Of a DNA stretch of 64,000 nucleotides, positions 54,872 to 64,000 are shown in pieces. The stretch is from assembly GCA_033032865.1 (NCBI GenBank), contig JAWHQI010000019.1, forward strand, positions 10,954,001-11,018,000, read 5' to 3'. How positions within the stretch are numbered: position 1 is the stretch's first letter; each line of letters begins with the position of its first letter. Source of the stretch: Dactylorhiza incarnata. Lineage: Eukaryota; Streptophyta; Magnoliopsida; Asparagales; Orchidaceae. A program made the translations under genes and the position numbers. The notes under the pieces are model-generated. The model had not been told where the DNA came from. It ran no database searches and saw only the letters and a program-made list of their open reading frames with translations.

Positions 54872-56153
54872 TGAATTGCTTTTGTATTTGATATGCTTTT
54901 CTAGTATTGTCTTGCAGATTATCATGGCTAAGTGTAAGCCAATGTCAGGTCACAATGGGTCTGCAAACACAGTTTCATAAAATGTAATCCCTCATTATAT
55001 GAAACATGGTGATGACTCATGTGTGATCTCACTATTGGGGTACACTTCTTTTTCAAGACTATTGAAGACTTTGGAGTGAGGCTGCAGCATGTGTTCAAGA
55101 GAAGAAAAGAAATTTTTGTAAAACAAATTTTTCCTAAGGATATGTCTCGAGAGATCAGACATGTCTCGAGAGATCGTGGTTGTCTCGAGAGATCTTAAGT
55201 CTGAATTCTTTGCAATGTCTCGAGAGATCATCGAGTTCTCGAGACATCCCTTTCCTGCTCTCTCCGTTTTGTGTCTCGAGAGATCCCCTATGTCTCGAGA
55301 GATCCCTTATGTCTCGAGACTTCTGTCCGTAAATTTTCTGTTTCGTTTTCTCTGTTCTGGACGGATCGTGATCGCCCCTCTTTGTTTCTAACGGCTATTT
55401 TGAGTACGTTTAAGACCGATTTAACCCTAAATTGCTCCTCTCCATATATATAGGATTGTTTTAAGAGAAGAAAAAAGAATCGTTCTAAACCCTAATCTCT
55501 CTCTCCCGATCAAAAAGAACGTGAAAAGCGCCGCTCGCCGTCGTCTACGATTGGAAATCGTTCTACTCTTTGGAGTTGCCGATTTCTATCAAGAAGGATT
55601 CGATTGATCCATGCTCAGGTTCTGCAATCTCTATTGGATCGTTTCGGATTGCCAAAGACAGATTTGAAGGATCGTTGTTCTTCCTCATCGTTCTCAAAAG
55701 CCATTCAAGAAGAAGGAAGAAAACGCCACTGTTATTCAGATCTGGTTTAGTATTGTTCAAACCCTTTTCAATCTATTGTAGGAGTTGTTATCTCCGAGTT
55801 GTAGGAGTTGTTCTCCGAGTTGTAGGAGAGGTTGTTCTCCGAGTTGTAGGAGAAGTTTTCTCCGAGTTGTAAGAGAGGTTCTCTCTGAGTTTGTAGGAGT
55901 TTGACTCCGAGACTGTAGGATCGCTCTTGATCCGAGATTTAGTGAGTAGTCAAGTCTAGTTGTGGTGCTAGATTGGCGAGGCCGGCAGTGGAGTACCCAA
56001 GTACGGGGAACCACTATAAATTCCTGGTGTTATCTGTGGCTGTGATTAATTTTGTGTGCTGTGCTTTACGTTTAATTTTTAATTCCGCAAAAGACGTAGA
56101 GATCACCTATTCACCCCCCTCTAGGTGATTTAGGTAGGCAACTAGATACTTCA
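54872..56153 (+). repeat. 5' LTR of Sirevirus-like element
   Basis: The right end is exact (ACTTCA before the primer site). The left end is inferred from TGAA at the point where the copia RT relic stops, giving a TGAA/TTCA terminal pair. It contains a cluster of CTCGAGA palindromes (55143-55320), a TATA box and, at 55785-55930, about six imperfect copies of a TTCTCCGAGTTGTAGGAG unit. Confidence 0.75.
55445..55453 (+). promoter_or_regulatory. LTR TATA box
   Basis: CCATATATATAGGATT about 130 bp after the last CTCGAG palindrome; likely LTR promoter. Confidence 0.6.
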
Positions 56154-56155
56154 AT

Positions 56156-56172
56156 TGGTATCAGAGGGTCGT
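56156..56172 (+). promoter_or_regulatory. tRNA-Met primer binding site
   Basis: TGGTATCAGAGGGTCG, two bases after the LTR end. Confidence 0.92.
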
Positions 56173-56230
56173 TGTTCGTTGCTAGGTTAACACCTTGAAC
56201 AGGATCCATCCTTCTAGTTGCTAGCAAGCC

Positions 56231-58545
56231 ATGGATAGAGTCAAGGAATCCTCTCTGAAATTGCCCATCTGCACCAAGGCCAACTTTCCTATGTGGAAGG
56301 AAAGAGTCCGTTTTTATATGGAAGCTGCAGATCCCAGAATCTTCCAAGTTGTGGAAGAAGGTCCCCATGTGCCAATGACTGCTTCGTCAACAAATCCTAC
56401 TGTTCAGATACCTAAGAAAATGATGGATTTGACTAAGGATGAGATAGCTCTTGTTGCTCTTGACAAGAAGGCTAAAAACATAATTGCAAGTGCAGTGGAC
56501 GATTCCATGTTGCAAAACTTAATCCACTACAAATCAGCCAAAGAGATGTGGACATCCTTAATTGTTCTAATGGAAGGTACTGACGAGGTAAGAGAAGATA
56601 GAAGGTCTCTACTTAATCAAGAGTACGAGGCGTTCAAGCAGAATAAGAAGGAGTGCATTGCTGATGCGTACGAAAGATTCTTCAAGATAGTCAATGGTTT
56701 GAGGAACTACGACAGGGAGTTCACAAACGGTGAACTAAATGACAAATTCTTGCGCTCCCTAACGAAAGACTGAGATAGCAAAATTGTTGCTATTAGAGAG
56801 TTTGGAAAACTGTCAAGTCTAGAACCTCAAAATCTGTTCGGGAAGCTGTTGTCTCATGAATTACAAATGAACATCCGAAAGTCTGAAGAGGATGTAAATC
56901 GAGCTTCAAGCAAAGAAAGAACCTTAGCTTTGAAGGCAGAGAATTCAAAGAAGAGCAAAGCAGTGATACCGATCAGAGAAAAGGAATCTGATATCGAAGA
57001 AGAATCGGAAGCCAGCTCCTCCTGTTCCGAATTGTCTGATGGGGAGTTCTCTTTAATTTCCCGTCAGTATAAGAAACTGCTGAACAAGCGAAGGCACATG
57101 AACAACAAGCCGTCTTCCTCGGATCATAAATATTCTCGTCGTGATGGCGAATATCACAGGAAGGGCTCAAGCAATAATGACAGGTATAAATCCAAACAAA
57201 ACAAACACATTTCTTCTGACATTATTTGCTACTGTTGTAATAAGCCAGGGCACATAATTGCTGAGTGTCCCTACAAAAAGAAAGAAGGTGGAAGAAAAGA
57301 AGACAAGAAATCCACTCATGGAAAGAAGAAATCAGATAGAAGCTTCGTAGCTAAGAAAGCCAAAACTCTGAGCGACAGTGACTCCGATGAGTCGAGTGAT
57401 GAAGAAGAAGCTTACTTCGGTCTGATGGCTATGTCTGATGATGAAGAAGCACCCCCGTACACCGGAAAGGTAAATGATCACACTATCCTATCTGATTCTG
57501 ATTATGCTTCGGCTGAACAAAAGGATAACCTCTCAGACGATGAATCTGAGCTCATGTCTCAATATACCAAAATGCTCCAAAGCTTTGACAAGTGCCGAAA
57601 GGTTGTCAAAACTCAGGGTAAGGAGATCATGGCTCTCAAGGAGGTGGAATCTAACTTGAGAAAAGAAGTTGAAGAACTTTCTTCTCTCAAAGAGGAAGTC
57701 CAAGCCTTGAAAGACAAGATCAAAAGCTCGGAAGAGACTCTTGCCTTGAGAGATAATTCGATAAAAGTCTTGGAGGAACAGCTTGCGGCTGAGAAGAAGT
57801 TGGTTGAAGCATTCTCTCAACCTAAAACTGTTCTGCCGATTATTGGTACTTTTACCACTAAGGCAAAAGGAAGCGGTATAGGGCATGAAGCTAGTACTAG
57901 CAATTCTTCAAAAAATACAATTGCTAAGAAGAATGGTCTGGTTGCTAAGAAAGCTACTACCAAAGAAAAAGGGAAAGCTCATCAAGAGCCTGTAGCATTC
58001 AAGAAAGTCATATTCCCTACGAATGTTTATGATATGGAGAGTTCCTATGGTCATTTCACACGACCAATTCCTTTTTCACCTGTGAATGATCATAAGGAAT
58101 GGGCTCCTCCCCGAAACTTTGGTGATAGTGCTTTTCAAGCACCCTATCAAGAGATTAATCGGAAAGGGTACGGTCCATTTGTTCATGGTCCGAGTGCTAA
58201 GAAAGCACCAAAAGTGAATGCTGTTGCACCAAAGCCGAAGAGGACAGTACCACCTTGTGTGTGTTGCCCCATGAGGCATCCTCATCTAAAAGGGCTGCTC
58301 CTGCAAGAGCTAACGTTCAAAAAGTTAAGCAGGAGAGTGTAAAGAGAAGGTACAACAGATTCGACTGTTGGTGCTGCGGTAAAATTGGTCACTTTGCCGT
58401 TGATTGTTGGTTTAATACAACGTATACTAGGAGACCACAAGTGAACGTTGCAAGGCAGACCACTCGCAATGTTAACATTTATCGTGGTGCTCAACTGACA
58501 CGGGACCAAGGACCCAAATCTGTTTGGGCTCCTAAGGCGAAATGA
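56231..58545 (+). pseudogene. Sirevirus-type gag with two zinc knuckles
   Basis: Starts MDRVKESSLKLPICTKANF. Capsid motifs: FPMWKERVRFYMEAADPRIF, DEIALVALDKKAKNII, AKEMWTSLIVLMEG. TGA at 56771-56773 (expected Trp in LTKDWDSKIVAI) interrupts it; the same frame resumes. Knuckle 1 is CYCCNKPGHIIAEC. An acidic SDSDSDESSDEEE stretch and a coiled coil (about 57510-57810) follow. Near 58255-58340 a frameshift leads to knuckle 2, CWCCGKIGHFAVDC, and the end at TGA 58543-58545. The long coiled coil between two knuckles is a distinctive layout, also kept in the degraded copy at 5807-7379. Confidence 0.92.
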
Positions 58546-60980
58546 TTTATTTTTTGCAGGTATGTCCAAAGGCCAATAAAAATCCAATCTGGTACTTGGA
58601 CAGTGGATGCTCTCGGCATATGACCGGGACAAGAAGCCTTTTGCAAAACTACATTCCAGTTGCGAACGGTCCAAAAGTTATTTTTGGCGGTTCAGACAGA
58701 GGAATAACTAAAGGCTATGGTATGATTTCTAATGAAAATGTATCTTTTTCTGATGTAGCTTATGTGGAAGGATTACAACATAATCTGATAAGCATAAGTC
58801 AACTTTGTGATAAAGGATACATTGTTGATTTTCATAAAGATAAGTGTTTGATAAAGTCGGCTGAAAATCATGAAACGATTTTATCAGGCATTCGCTGTAG
58901 AAACATATTTTGTTTAAATTTTCTTTGCATATCATCTTCTACACCAGTATGTCTTTTGGCAAAAGATAGTGCATCTCTTGTTGACCAATGGCACAAGAGA
59001 TTAGCACATATAAATCTCAAAACTATTAATAAATTGTTTTCTCAAAACTTAGTGCGCGATGCACCAGATGTTAAGTGCATTAAAGATAGACCTTGTCATG
59101 CATGTGTAAAAGGCAAGCAAACAAGAGCTACCTTTAAGAGCATTATTGGCAAAGATTCAACCAGGTGTTTATACCTGCTTCATATGGATTTGTTTGGTCC
59201 TTTGCAAATTAGAAGTTTAGGAGGAAAATCTTACACATTGGTTATTGTAGATGATTTCTCTCGTTTTGCCTGGGTATTCTTTCTGAAACATAAGTCAGAT
59301 ACCTTTGACACTTTCACTAGTTTTGTCAGGCAAGTCCAGAATGAATTTAACTGTTCGGTGGTCAAAATCAGAAGTGACCATGGTACAGAATTTGAATCTG
59401 GAGCCATGACAGAATTCTGTGAAAGCCTCGGTATCTTTCATGAGTTTTCCTCTCCTCGAACTCCACAACAAAATGGAGTAGCTGAGAGAAAGAATAGAAC
59501 ACTTATTGAGGCTTGCAGAACCATGTTGAGTGACTCTTCACTACCTGAATATTTCTGGGCTGAAGCTGTCAATACTGCATGCCATGTGCAAAACAGAGCA
59601 CTCATAAACAAAAACCATGAAAAGACTCCTTATGAACTTCTAAAAGGCAAGAAACCGACCATTTCTTATTTTCGAATCTTTGGTAGTAAATGCTTTGTAC
59701 TAAACAATGGAAAGCATTACAAAACTAAGTTTAGTGAAAAGAGCTTTGAAGGTATTTTTGTAGGATATAGTAGCCATAGTAGGGCATATAGAGTTTTTAA
59801 TAAGAAAACCCTGGTGGTAGAAGAATCTATTAATGTTGTATTTGATGAGACGAGCATGCTACAAAGCAGCTCCTCTAGCATTTCTTCTGTAGACACAGGT
59901 TCAAAGCTGCAGGACTTAAGCTTGGATCAGCCAGTTGAAGAAAATTCTCAAAACTTCATCAAGATTCCCCCAATAACAATCTATGAAGAAGATCATCCTG
60001 ATGAAGAGCCACTCCAAGTGGAGGAAGATACTCCAACAGTAGAAGAAACTCCTATTGGTCCAAATCATGCAAGAAACCTCGGGCTACGACACATGAGGGA
60101 TCATCCAGTTGATCAAATCATAGGAGATCCTCATGAAGGAATAAGAACAAGACGAGGTACCATTAACGAAAATATGCATTTAAGTTTTCTTTCGCAGGTC
60201 GAACCAAAGAAATTCCAAGAGGCAAATGAAGATCCATCCTGGATAATTGCTATGGAAGAAGAATTAAATCAGTTCAAACGATGTAAAGTATGGACACTTG
60301 TTCCAAAACCCAAAGACAAAAATGTCATTGGAACAAAGTGGGTGTATAGAAACAAGCTGGATGAAGAAGGAACAATCATAAAGAACAAAGCCAGACTTGT
60401 AGCTAAAGGATACAGACAAGAGGAAGGCATCGACTTCGATCAGACGTACGCTCCAGTAGCAAGGCTCGAAGCGATCAGACTCTTCCTTGCTTATGCTGCT
60501 TTCAAGGGTTTCACCGTATATCAAATGGATGTCAAATCTGCGTTCCTAAACGGAGACATTAAAGAGGAAGTATACGTTGAACAACCCCTAGGTTTTGTTA
60601 ATCCTGATCATCCCAATCATGTTTATTTATTACAGAAAGCTTTATATGGTTTGAAACAAGCTCCTCGAGCTTGGTATGAGACGCTGTCTAACTTTCTTCT
60701 TGAGAACAAGTTCACAAGAGGAAAGATAGACAAGACATTATTTCTTAGGGAAGTAAAAGGCAAGATTTTGCTAGTGCAAATCTATGTCAATGACATCATA
60801 TTTGGCTCTACGGATGATAACCTCTGCAAAAAGTTTTCTAAACTTATGCAAGGGAAATTTGAAATGAGCAGTATGGGTGAGCTGAAATATTTCTTAGGAC
60901 TTCAAGTGAAACAGTCTGAAGATGGAATCTTCATTTCTCAGACAAAGTTCACTAAGGAGTTGATTAAGAAATTTGGATGG
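58542..60980 (+). pseudogene. Sirevirus-type pol: protease, integrase, RT
   Basis: ATG at 58542 overlaps the gag stop as ATGA, with pol in the -1 frame relative to gag. Protease [14 protein letters not shown] has its catalytic Asp. Integrase: [12 protein letters not shown] and [14 protein letters not shown] zinc part; catalytic D in [10 protein letters not shown] in [10 protein letters not shown] in [72 protein letters not shown]. The catalytic YVDD reads YVND (AAT at 60789-60791), so RT should be inactive. A one-base deletion near 60977 (GGATGG for GGAATGG) ends the frame at 60998. Confidence 0.95.
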
Positions 60981-61726
60981 AGAGTGCAACCTCTATGAGG
61001 ACTCCAATGAGCTCAGCTACGTCTCTGGACAAGGATGAGAAAGGGAAACCTTTTGATGAAACCAAGTACAGAAGCATAATTGGCTCATTGCTCTACCTTA
61101 CTGCTAGTAGACCTGATATAATGTTCTCTACATGTGTTTGTGCCAAATATCAGGTGAACTCTAAGGAATCCCACTATACCGCTGCAAAGCGAATTTTGAG
61201 ATATCTTAAAGGCACACCAAATCTTGGCTTATGGTACCCAAGAAGTAATGATAGTGAACTAATTGGTTTTTCAGATGCAGACTTTGCAGGTAGCAAAGAC
61301 GATAGGAAAAGCACTTCTGGGACGTGTCAATTCCTCGGAAGGAGACTTATTTCCTGGAGTAGCAAGAAGCAGAATTGTGTTGCAATTTCAACCGCCGAGT
61401 CGGAATACATTTCTGCTGGCAGTTGTTGCGCACAACTTCTCTGGATAAGAAATCAACTTCAAGACTACAACATGAAGCTCAAAAACATTCCTATGTTTTG
61501 CGACTCTTCCAGTGCAATTGCTATCGCAAATAATCCAGTCTCTCACAGTCGGACAAAGCACATCGAGCTACGATATCACTTTATCCGGGAGCATGTGGAG
61601 AAGGGTGACATAAATCTGAGTTATGTCCCCATGGATAAGCAAGTTGCAGACATCTTCACGAAGCCACTGGATGAGACCAAGTTCTCTTTCTTGAAGACGG
61701 AACTTGGAATGCTCAACATGGAGTAA
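60977..61726 (+). pseudogene. Sirevirus-type RNase H (frameshifted end of pol)
   Basis: Continues pol after the one-base deletion: [40 protein letters not shown], then RNase H motifs FSDADFAGSKDDRKSTSG, STAESEYISAGSCC, MFCDSSSAIAI, and DIFTKPLDETKFSFL, ending at TAA 61724-61726. Catalytic Asp and Glu are present. Without the shift it would be one polyprotein with 58542-60980. Confidence 0.94.
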
Positions 61727-62093
61727 TGGTCAAGTCAATCAAAACCTTGGCGACAGGAAGTTCTCTTTTGACAAGTCATGTCTCGAGACAAGAAGCAGAT
61801 CTCGAGACACGGTGTATCTCTCGAGACATAACCGATGTCTCGAGACATATTTTTTTTAAAGGAATCCCAAACGTCAGGTACGCGCTAATTCCTATTTCTA
61901 ATTTTCTATTTTTCGTAAAATCAAAAAATATATATATACGAAAACGGAAAACTTGATGTTCACGCGAATCATCTCCCGAGACCTCCTCGACCTTTCGTTT
62001 TCCTCTCGAGCGACGATCGTCTGCGACCGGTCTCAGTGCTGCGGTGGTCTTCGGTGATTCTTCGTTCAACATTCCTCCCTCCATCTTGCTGCA
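61727..62093 (+). promoter_or_regulatory. Pol-accessory spacer with candidate internal promoter
   Basis: Four CTCGAG palindromes within TGTCTCGAGACA-like units at about 61777-61845, then TATATATATA at 61929-61938, then a pyrimidine-rich leader to the ATG at 62094. The same order, a CTCGAGA cluster then a TATA box about 100 bp on, occurs in the LTR promoter of this element (55143-55453). An ATG at 61956 is in frame with the accessory ORF but ends at TGA 62055-62057, so 62094 is the first usable start. Promoter activity is inferred only. Confidence 0.5.
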
Positions 62094-64000
62094 ATGGCTC
62101 CCTCTCCTCATCCGAAAATTGGAGTCGGCAACGAGGTAATTCGGTTAGGTCTTGCGAGTTTATCCGATGATTTCAAGACTCTGTTTTGTTTGCTTGATGC
62201 CGCTGGTCTCACCTTCGTTCTCGAGCATCCTTGCCGGATACTGTTTGAAGAGGTTGAAGAATTCTTCATCAATGTGAAGCCAATCAAGGAAGGAAGTATG
62301 TTGATCTCCTTCGTTAAGGGTATCAAAATCAAAGTCTCTCCAGAGACTCTTGCCAAGTATTTGCAGTTGTCTGAAGTGGAAGCTGAAGAAGAACTAGTTG
62401 ACAATGATTGGTTAACTACAACAAGGTTCTGTGGTCTTGATTCAGATTTCTCTACAGTTAAGAGGAATAAGTTGAATGCTGTGGGGAAGCTCCTGCTGGA
62501 CATTATCTCAAAGGCACTTTTCTGCAAGACAGGCTCTCAAGGACATGTGTCTGAAGAGATGTTTCTGTTGATGATTGGCATTGTTACTGGAAAGAAGAGA
62601 GATTGGGCCTCAATCTTATTCTCAAATATCAAAGCTTGCATAAACACTCCTAACTTTGCCCGGATCATCTCACTGTTTCTAAATCAGTTTAACCCTGCTA
62701 TTTTCAACATGTCCAAAGGTACAGTTATCCATCACCTTAAGAAGATAGATGTCAGCTCCTTGCAGAGATGGGACATTCGTATCAAGAAGCCGAAAATGGC
62801 TGGTGCTCCTTCTGAGGGGGAGACTCTTAAATCTGCAGTTGCAAGAGAAGCAGAAACTCCAGCTCCTTCTTCTGAAGATCAAGCACCCTTCGTACCATCA
62901 TTGCCACTTTCATCTCGGACTCACTCTAAAGCTTCAAGTCGTGCCAAGCTGCCAATCCGTTCAAAAGCCAAAGGTAAATCCTCATCAGCTCCAACAGAAT
63001 CCCTTCCAGTATCTGAAGAGCACAGTCCCAGTGGCCAACAGGCAGGGTCTGGTGCTGATTTTGTTTTTAACATAGATGATGATGATGTTATGTCAGTTCA
63101 TGAATTGTCACCTCCCCTAGTACATGTTGAGGGGGAGTCAGAGTATGTTACAACCAAGAATGCTCCAGATGAGCTAGGTTGTGCAGAAGATTCTCTTCTA
63201 GGAAAGATTGAAGCACTGCTCAAGAAGCAGAGTGCACAGTTTGAAAATTCTTTGACAACTGTTCACAGGAAGATTGCCTCAGTTGAAAGTGAACTAGGCA
63301 GAGAGTTAGCTAAGATAAAATCCAATTATGAAAATCTCTCTGATTTGATGAGCCTAGGGAGCAAGCAAATTGATCATGCAACTGAAGGTGTAGGCACAGT
63401 GTTGACTCAGACTGTTATACTGACAAAGCTTCAAGAATCAGTGTCTGACAAGGCTGAAGCCAATACATTCAGAATTGTTGATGAAGTCGGAAAGTTCAAA
63501 GATGATACTCTCCAAACCCTATCTGTAGAAGTCAGAAAGGGGGAGGAAAATATAGTAGCTAAAATGACAGATTTGATTGAAAGCTCCGTTTCTGCTCTTC
63601 AAAGTTCTTGGAATTCTCAGTTTGAGCAGTTCGCTTCCAGGATGATGAAGCAAGTTGCTGATATTAATGCTTATTCATTCAAAACAGCAACGTGGCTTCA
63701 TAATCAGATTTTTCCTGAGTTGGCAATTGATCCAGATATTCCTGTTCCTCAGTTTTCTCCAAGGCCAGAAGAACTACTTGGGAAGGCTCCTATTGTTGAA
63801 GAACAATCAGATAGGGCTGGGACCAAAGGAAAAAGAAAATTTGGTGAAGGTTCTTCTGCCAGTCGATCAGTTCCTAGTTCTAGTTCTACAGGTCAGTGCA
63901 AAGCTAAGGTTGAGAAAAGTTATCCAGAAATCTGGAGCCCCGTCTCAAAAGACATTATTCTTGAAACCTACAAGTTAGTTCATGAAGGTAAAATGAACAG
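62094..64000 (+). CDS. Accessory (env-position) protein, open to window edge
   Basis: Continuous frame of 635 codons from ATG 62094 to the window end, no stop seen. Residues 1-230 are globular and conserved with the degraded copy at 5341-3336: LLDAAGLTFVLEHPCRILF, VKGIKIKVSPETLAKYL, KRNKLNAVGKLLLDI, EEMFLLMIGIVTGKKRDW and RWDIRIKKPK. Residues 241-365 are Ser/Pro/acidic with EGE repeats encoded by GGGGGAG runs and a NIDDDDVM patch. Residues about 367-535 form a long amphipathic, coiled-coil-like region (SLLGKIEALLKKQ). A basic KGKRKF cluster is near residue 580. No signal peptide or transmembrane segment is seen. The first part resembles 'putative plant transposon protein'; function unknown. 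Sireviruses are known to carry an env-like ORF in this place, but nothing here shows an envelope role. Confidence 0.85.
   Translation, partial: MAPSPHPKIGVGNEVIRLGLASLSDDFKTLFCLLDAAGLTFVLEHPCRILFEEVEEFFINVKPIKEGSMLISFVKGIKIKVSPETLAKYLQLSEVEAEEELVDNDWLTTTRFCGLDSDFSTVKRNKLNAVGKLLLDIISKALFCKTGSQGHVSEEMFLLMIGIVTGKKRDWASILFSNIKACINTPNFARIISLFLNQFNPAIFNMSKGTVIHHLKKIDVSSLQRWDIRIKKPKMAGAPSEGETLKSAVAREAETPAPSSEDQAPFVPSLPLSSRTHSKASSRAKLPIRSKAKGKSSSAPTESLPVSEEHSPSGQQAGSGADFVFNIDDDDVMSVHELSPPLVHVEGESEYVTTKNAPDELGCAEDSLLGKIEALLKKQSAQFENSLTTVHRKIASVESELGRELAKIKSNYENLSDLMSLGSKQIDHATEGVGTVLTQTVILTKLQESVSDKAEANTFRIVDEVGKFKDDTLQTLSVEVRKGEENIVAKMTDLIESSVSALQSSWNSQFEQFASRMMKQVADINAYSFKTATWLHNQIFPELAIDPDIPVPQFSPRPEELLGKAPIVEEQSDRAGTKGKRKFGEGSSASRSVPSSSSTGQCKAKVEKSYPEIWSPVSKDIILETYKLVHEGKMN

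Larger units (their letters stand above)
54872..64000 (+). mobile_element. Sirevirus-like copia element with accessory ORF (runs off window)
   Basis: Plus strand. 5' LTR 54872-56153, initiator-Met primer site, gag, pol and then a long accessory ORF open to the window edge; the 3' LTR lies outside. The LTR end block CACCTATTCACCCCCCTCTAGGTGAT is shared with the element at 909-9328, as are gag and accessory ORF. The RT context VQIYVxDIIFGST is typical of Sireviruses. Lesions: one stop and one frameshift in gag, one frameshift in pol and a mutated RT active site. Confidence 0.93.

Noticed and set aside
62108..62527. 139-codon minus-strand frame
   Set aside because: Shadow of the accessory ORF on the plus strand, which has conserved homology and a much longer frame.
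1..64000. tRNA or rRNA genes
   Set aside because: Only primer-site fragments complementary to tRNA ends were seen; no full tRNA or rRNA sequence.

Overview
The window is plant nuclear DNA: repeat-rich, probably intergenic or pericentromeric, from an angiosperm I cannot name. The evidence is the set of plant-specific LTR retrotransposon lineages (Sirevirus-type copia, chromodomain gypsy, Athila, Tat with a second RNase H), tRNA-Met primer sites, and exon pieces of a plant R2R3-MYB and an XRN exoribonuclease. I see no intact host gene, RNA gene or CRISPR array. Almost every kilobase belongs to a mobile element or its relic.

Layout. 1-908: CA microsatellite and unassigned sequence. 909-9328: a minus-strand Sirevirus-like copia element with 1.9-kb LTRs; it has gag and a long accessory ORF (called aORF here) but no pol. 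9329-13028: low-complexity GC-rich repeat, then a probable LTR remnant. 13310-44480: a nest. A copia pol relic is split at 13476/44356 by an LTR element (called X here; LTR starts 13477 and 42944, outer duplication ataac). The 5' LTR of X was hit by a complete chromodomain gypsy element (13731-24281, duplication gtgcg). It then abuts an Athila LTR and gag (24426-27498), which abuts a Tat-type gypsy element (27499 to about 42853). The Tat gag was in turn hit by a copia element (34613-42610, duplication gaggt). Removing the insertions restores reading frames in two places, which supports the order.

44480-52140: AT-rich DNA with a foldback element, a candidate CACTA-type transposon (46543-48111) carrying intron-containing fragments of a MYB gene and an XRN gene, a second CACTA end with subterminal repeats, a MITE-like element and GA-rich arrays. 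52140-54870: the 3' end of a minus-strand copia element, cut by the last element. 54872-64000: a plus-strand Sirevirus-like copia element that runs off the window, with LTR, gag, pol and then an aORF open for 635 codons to the window edge.

The main result is the aORF. The two Sirevirus-like elements carry homologous, pol-distal accessory proteins: a globular N-terminal domain, an acidic/Ser-rich middle and a long coiled-coil C-terminus. In both, a TATA box lies about 110-160 bp upstream of the aORF start, in sequence that looks like a plant 5' leader. One copy has lost pol but kept gag and aORF. In the plus-strand copy gag, pol and the RT active site are mutated, while the aORF remains open as far as can be seen. 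This suggests a separately transcribed accessory gene, which is inference and needs transcript data.
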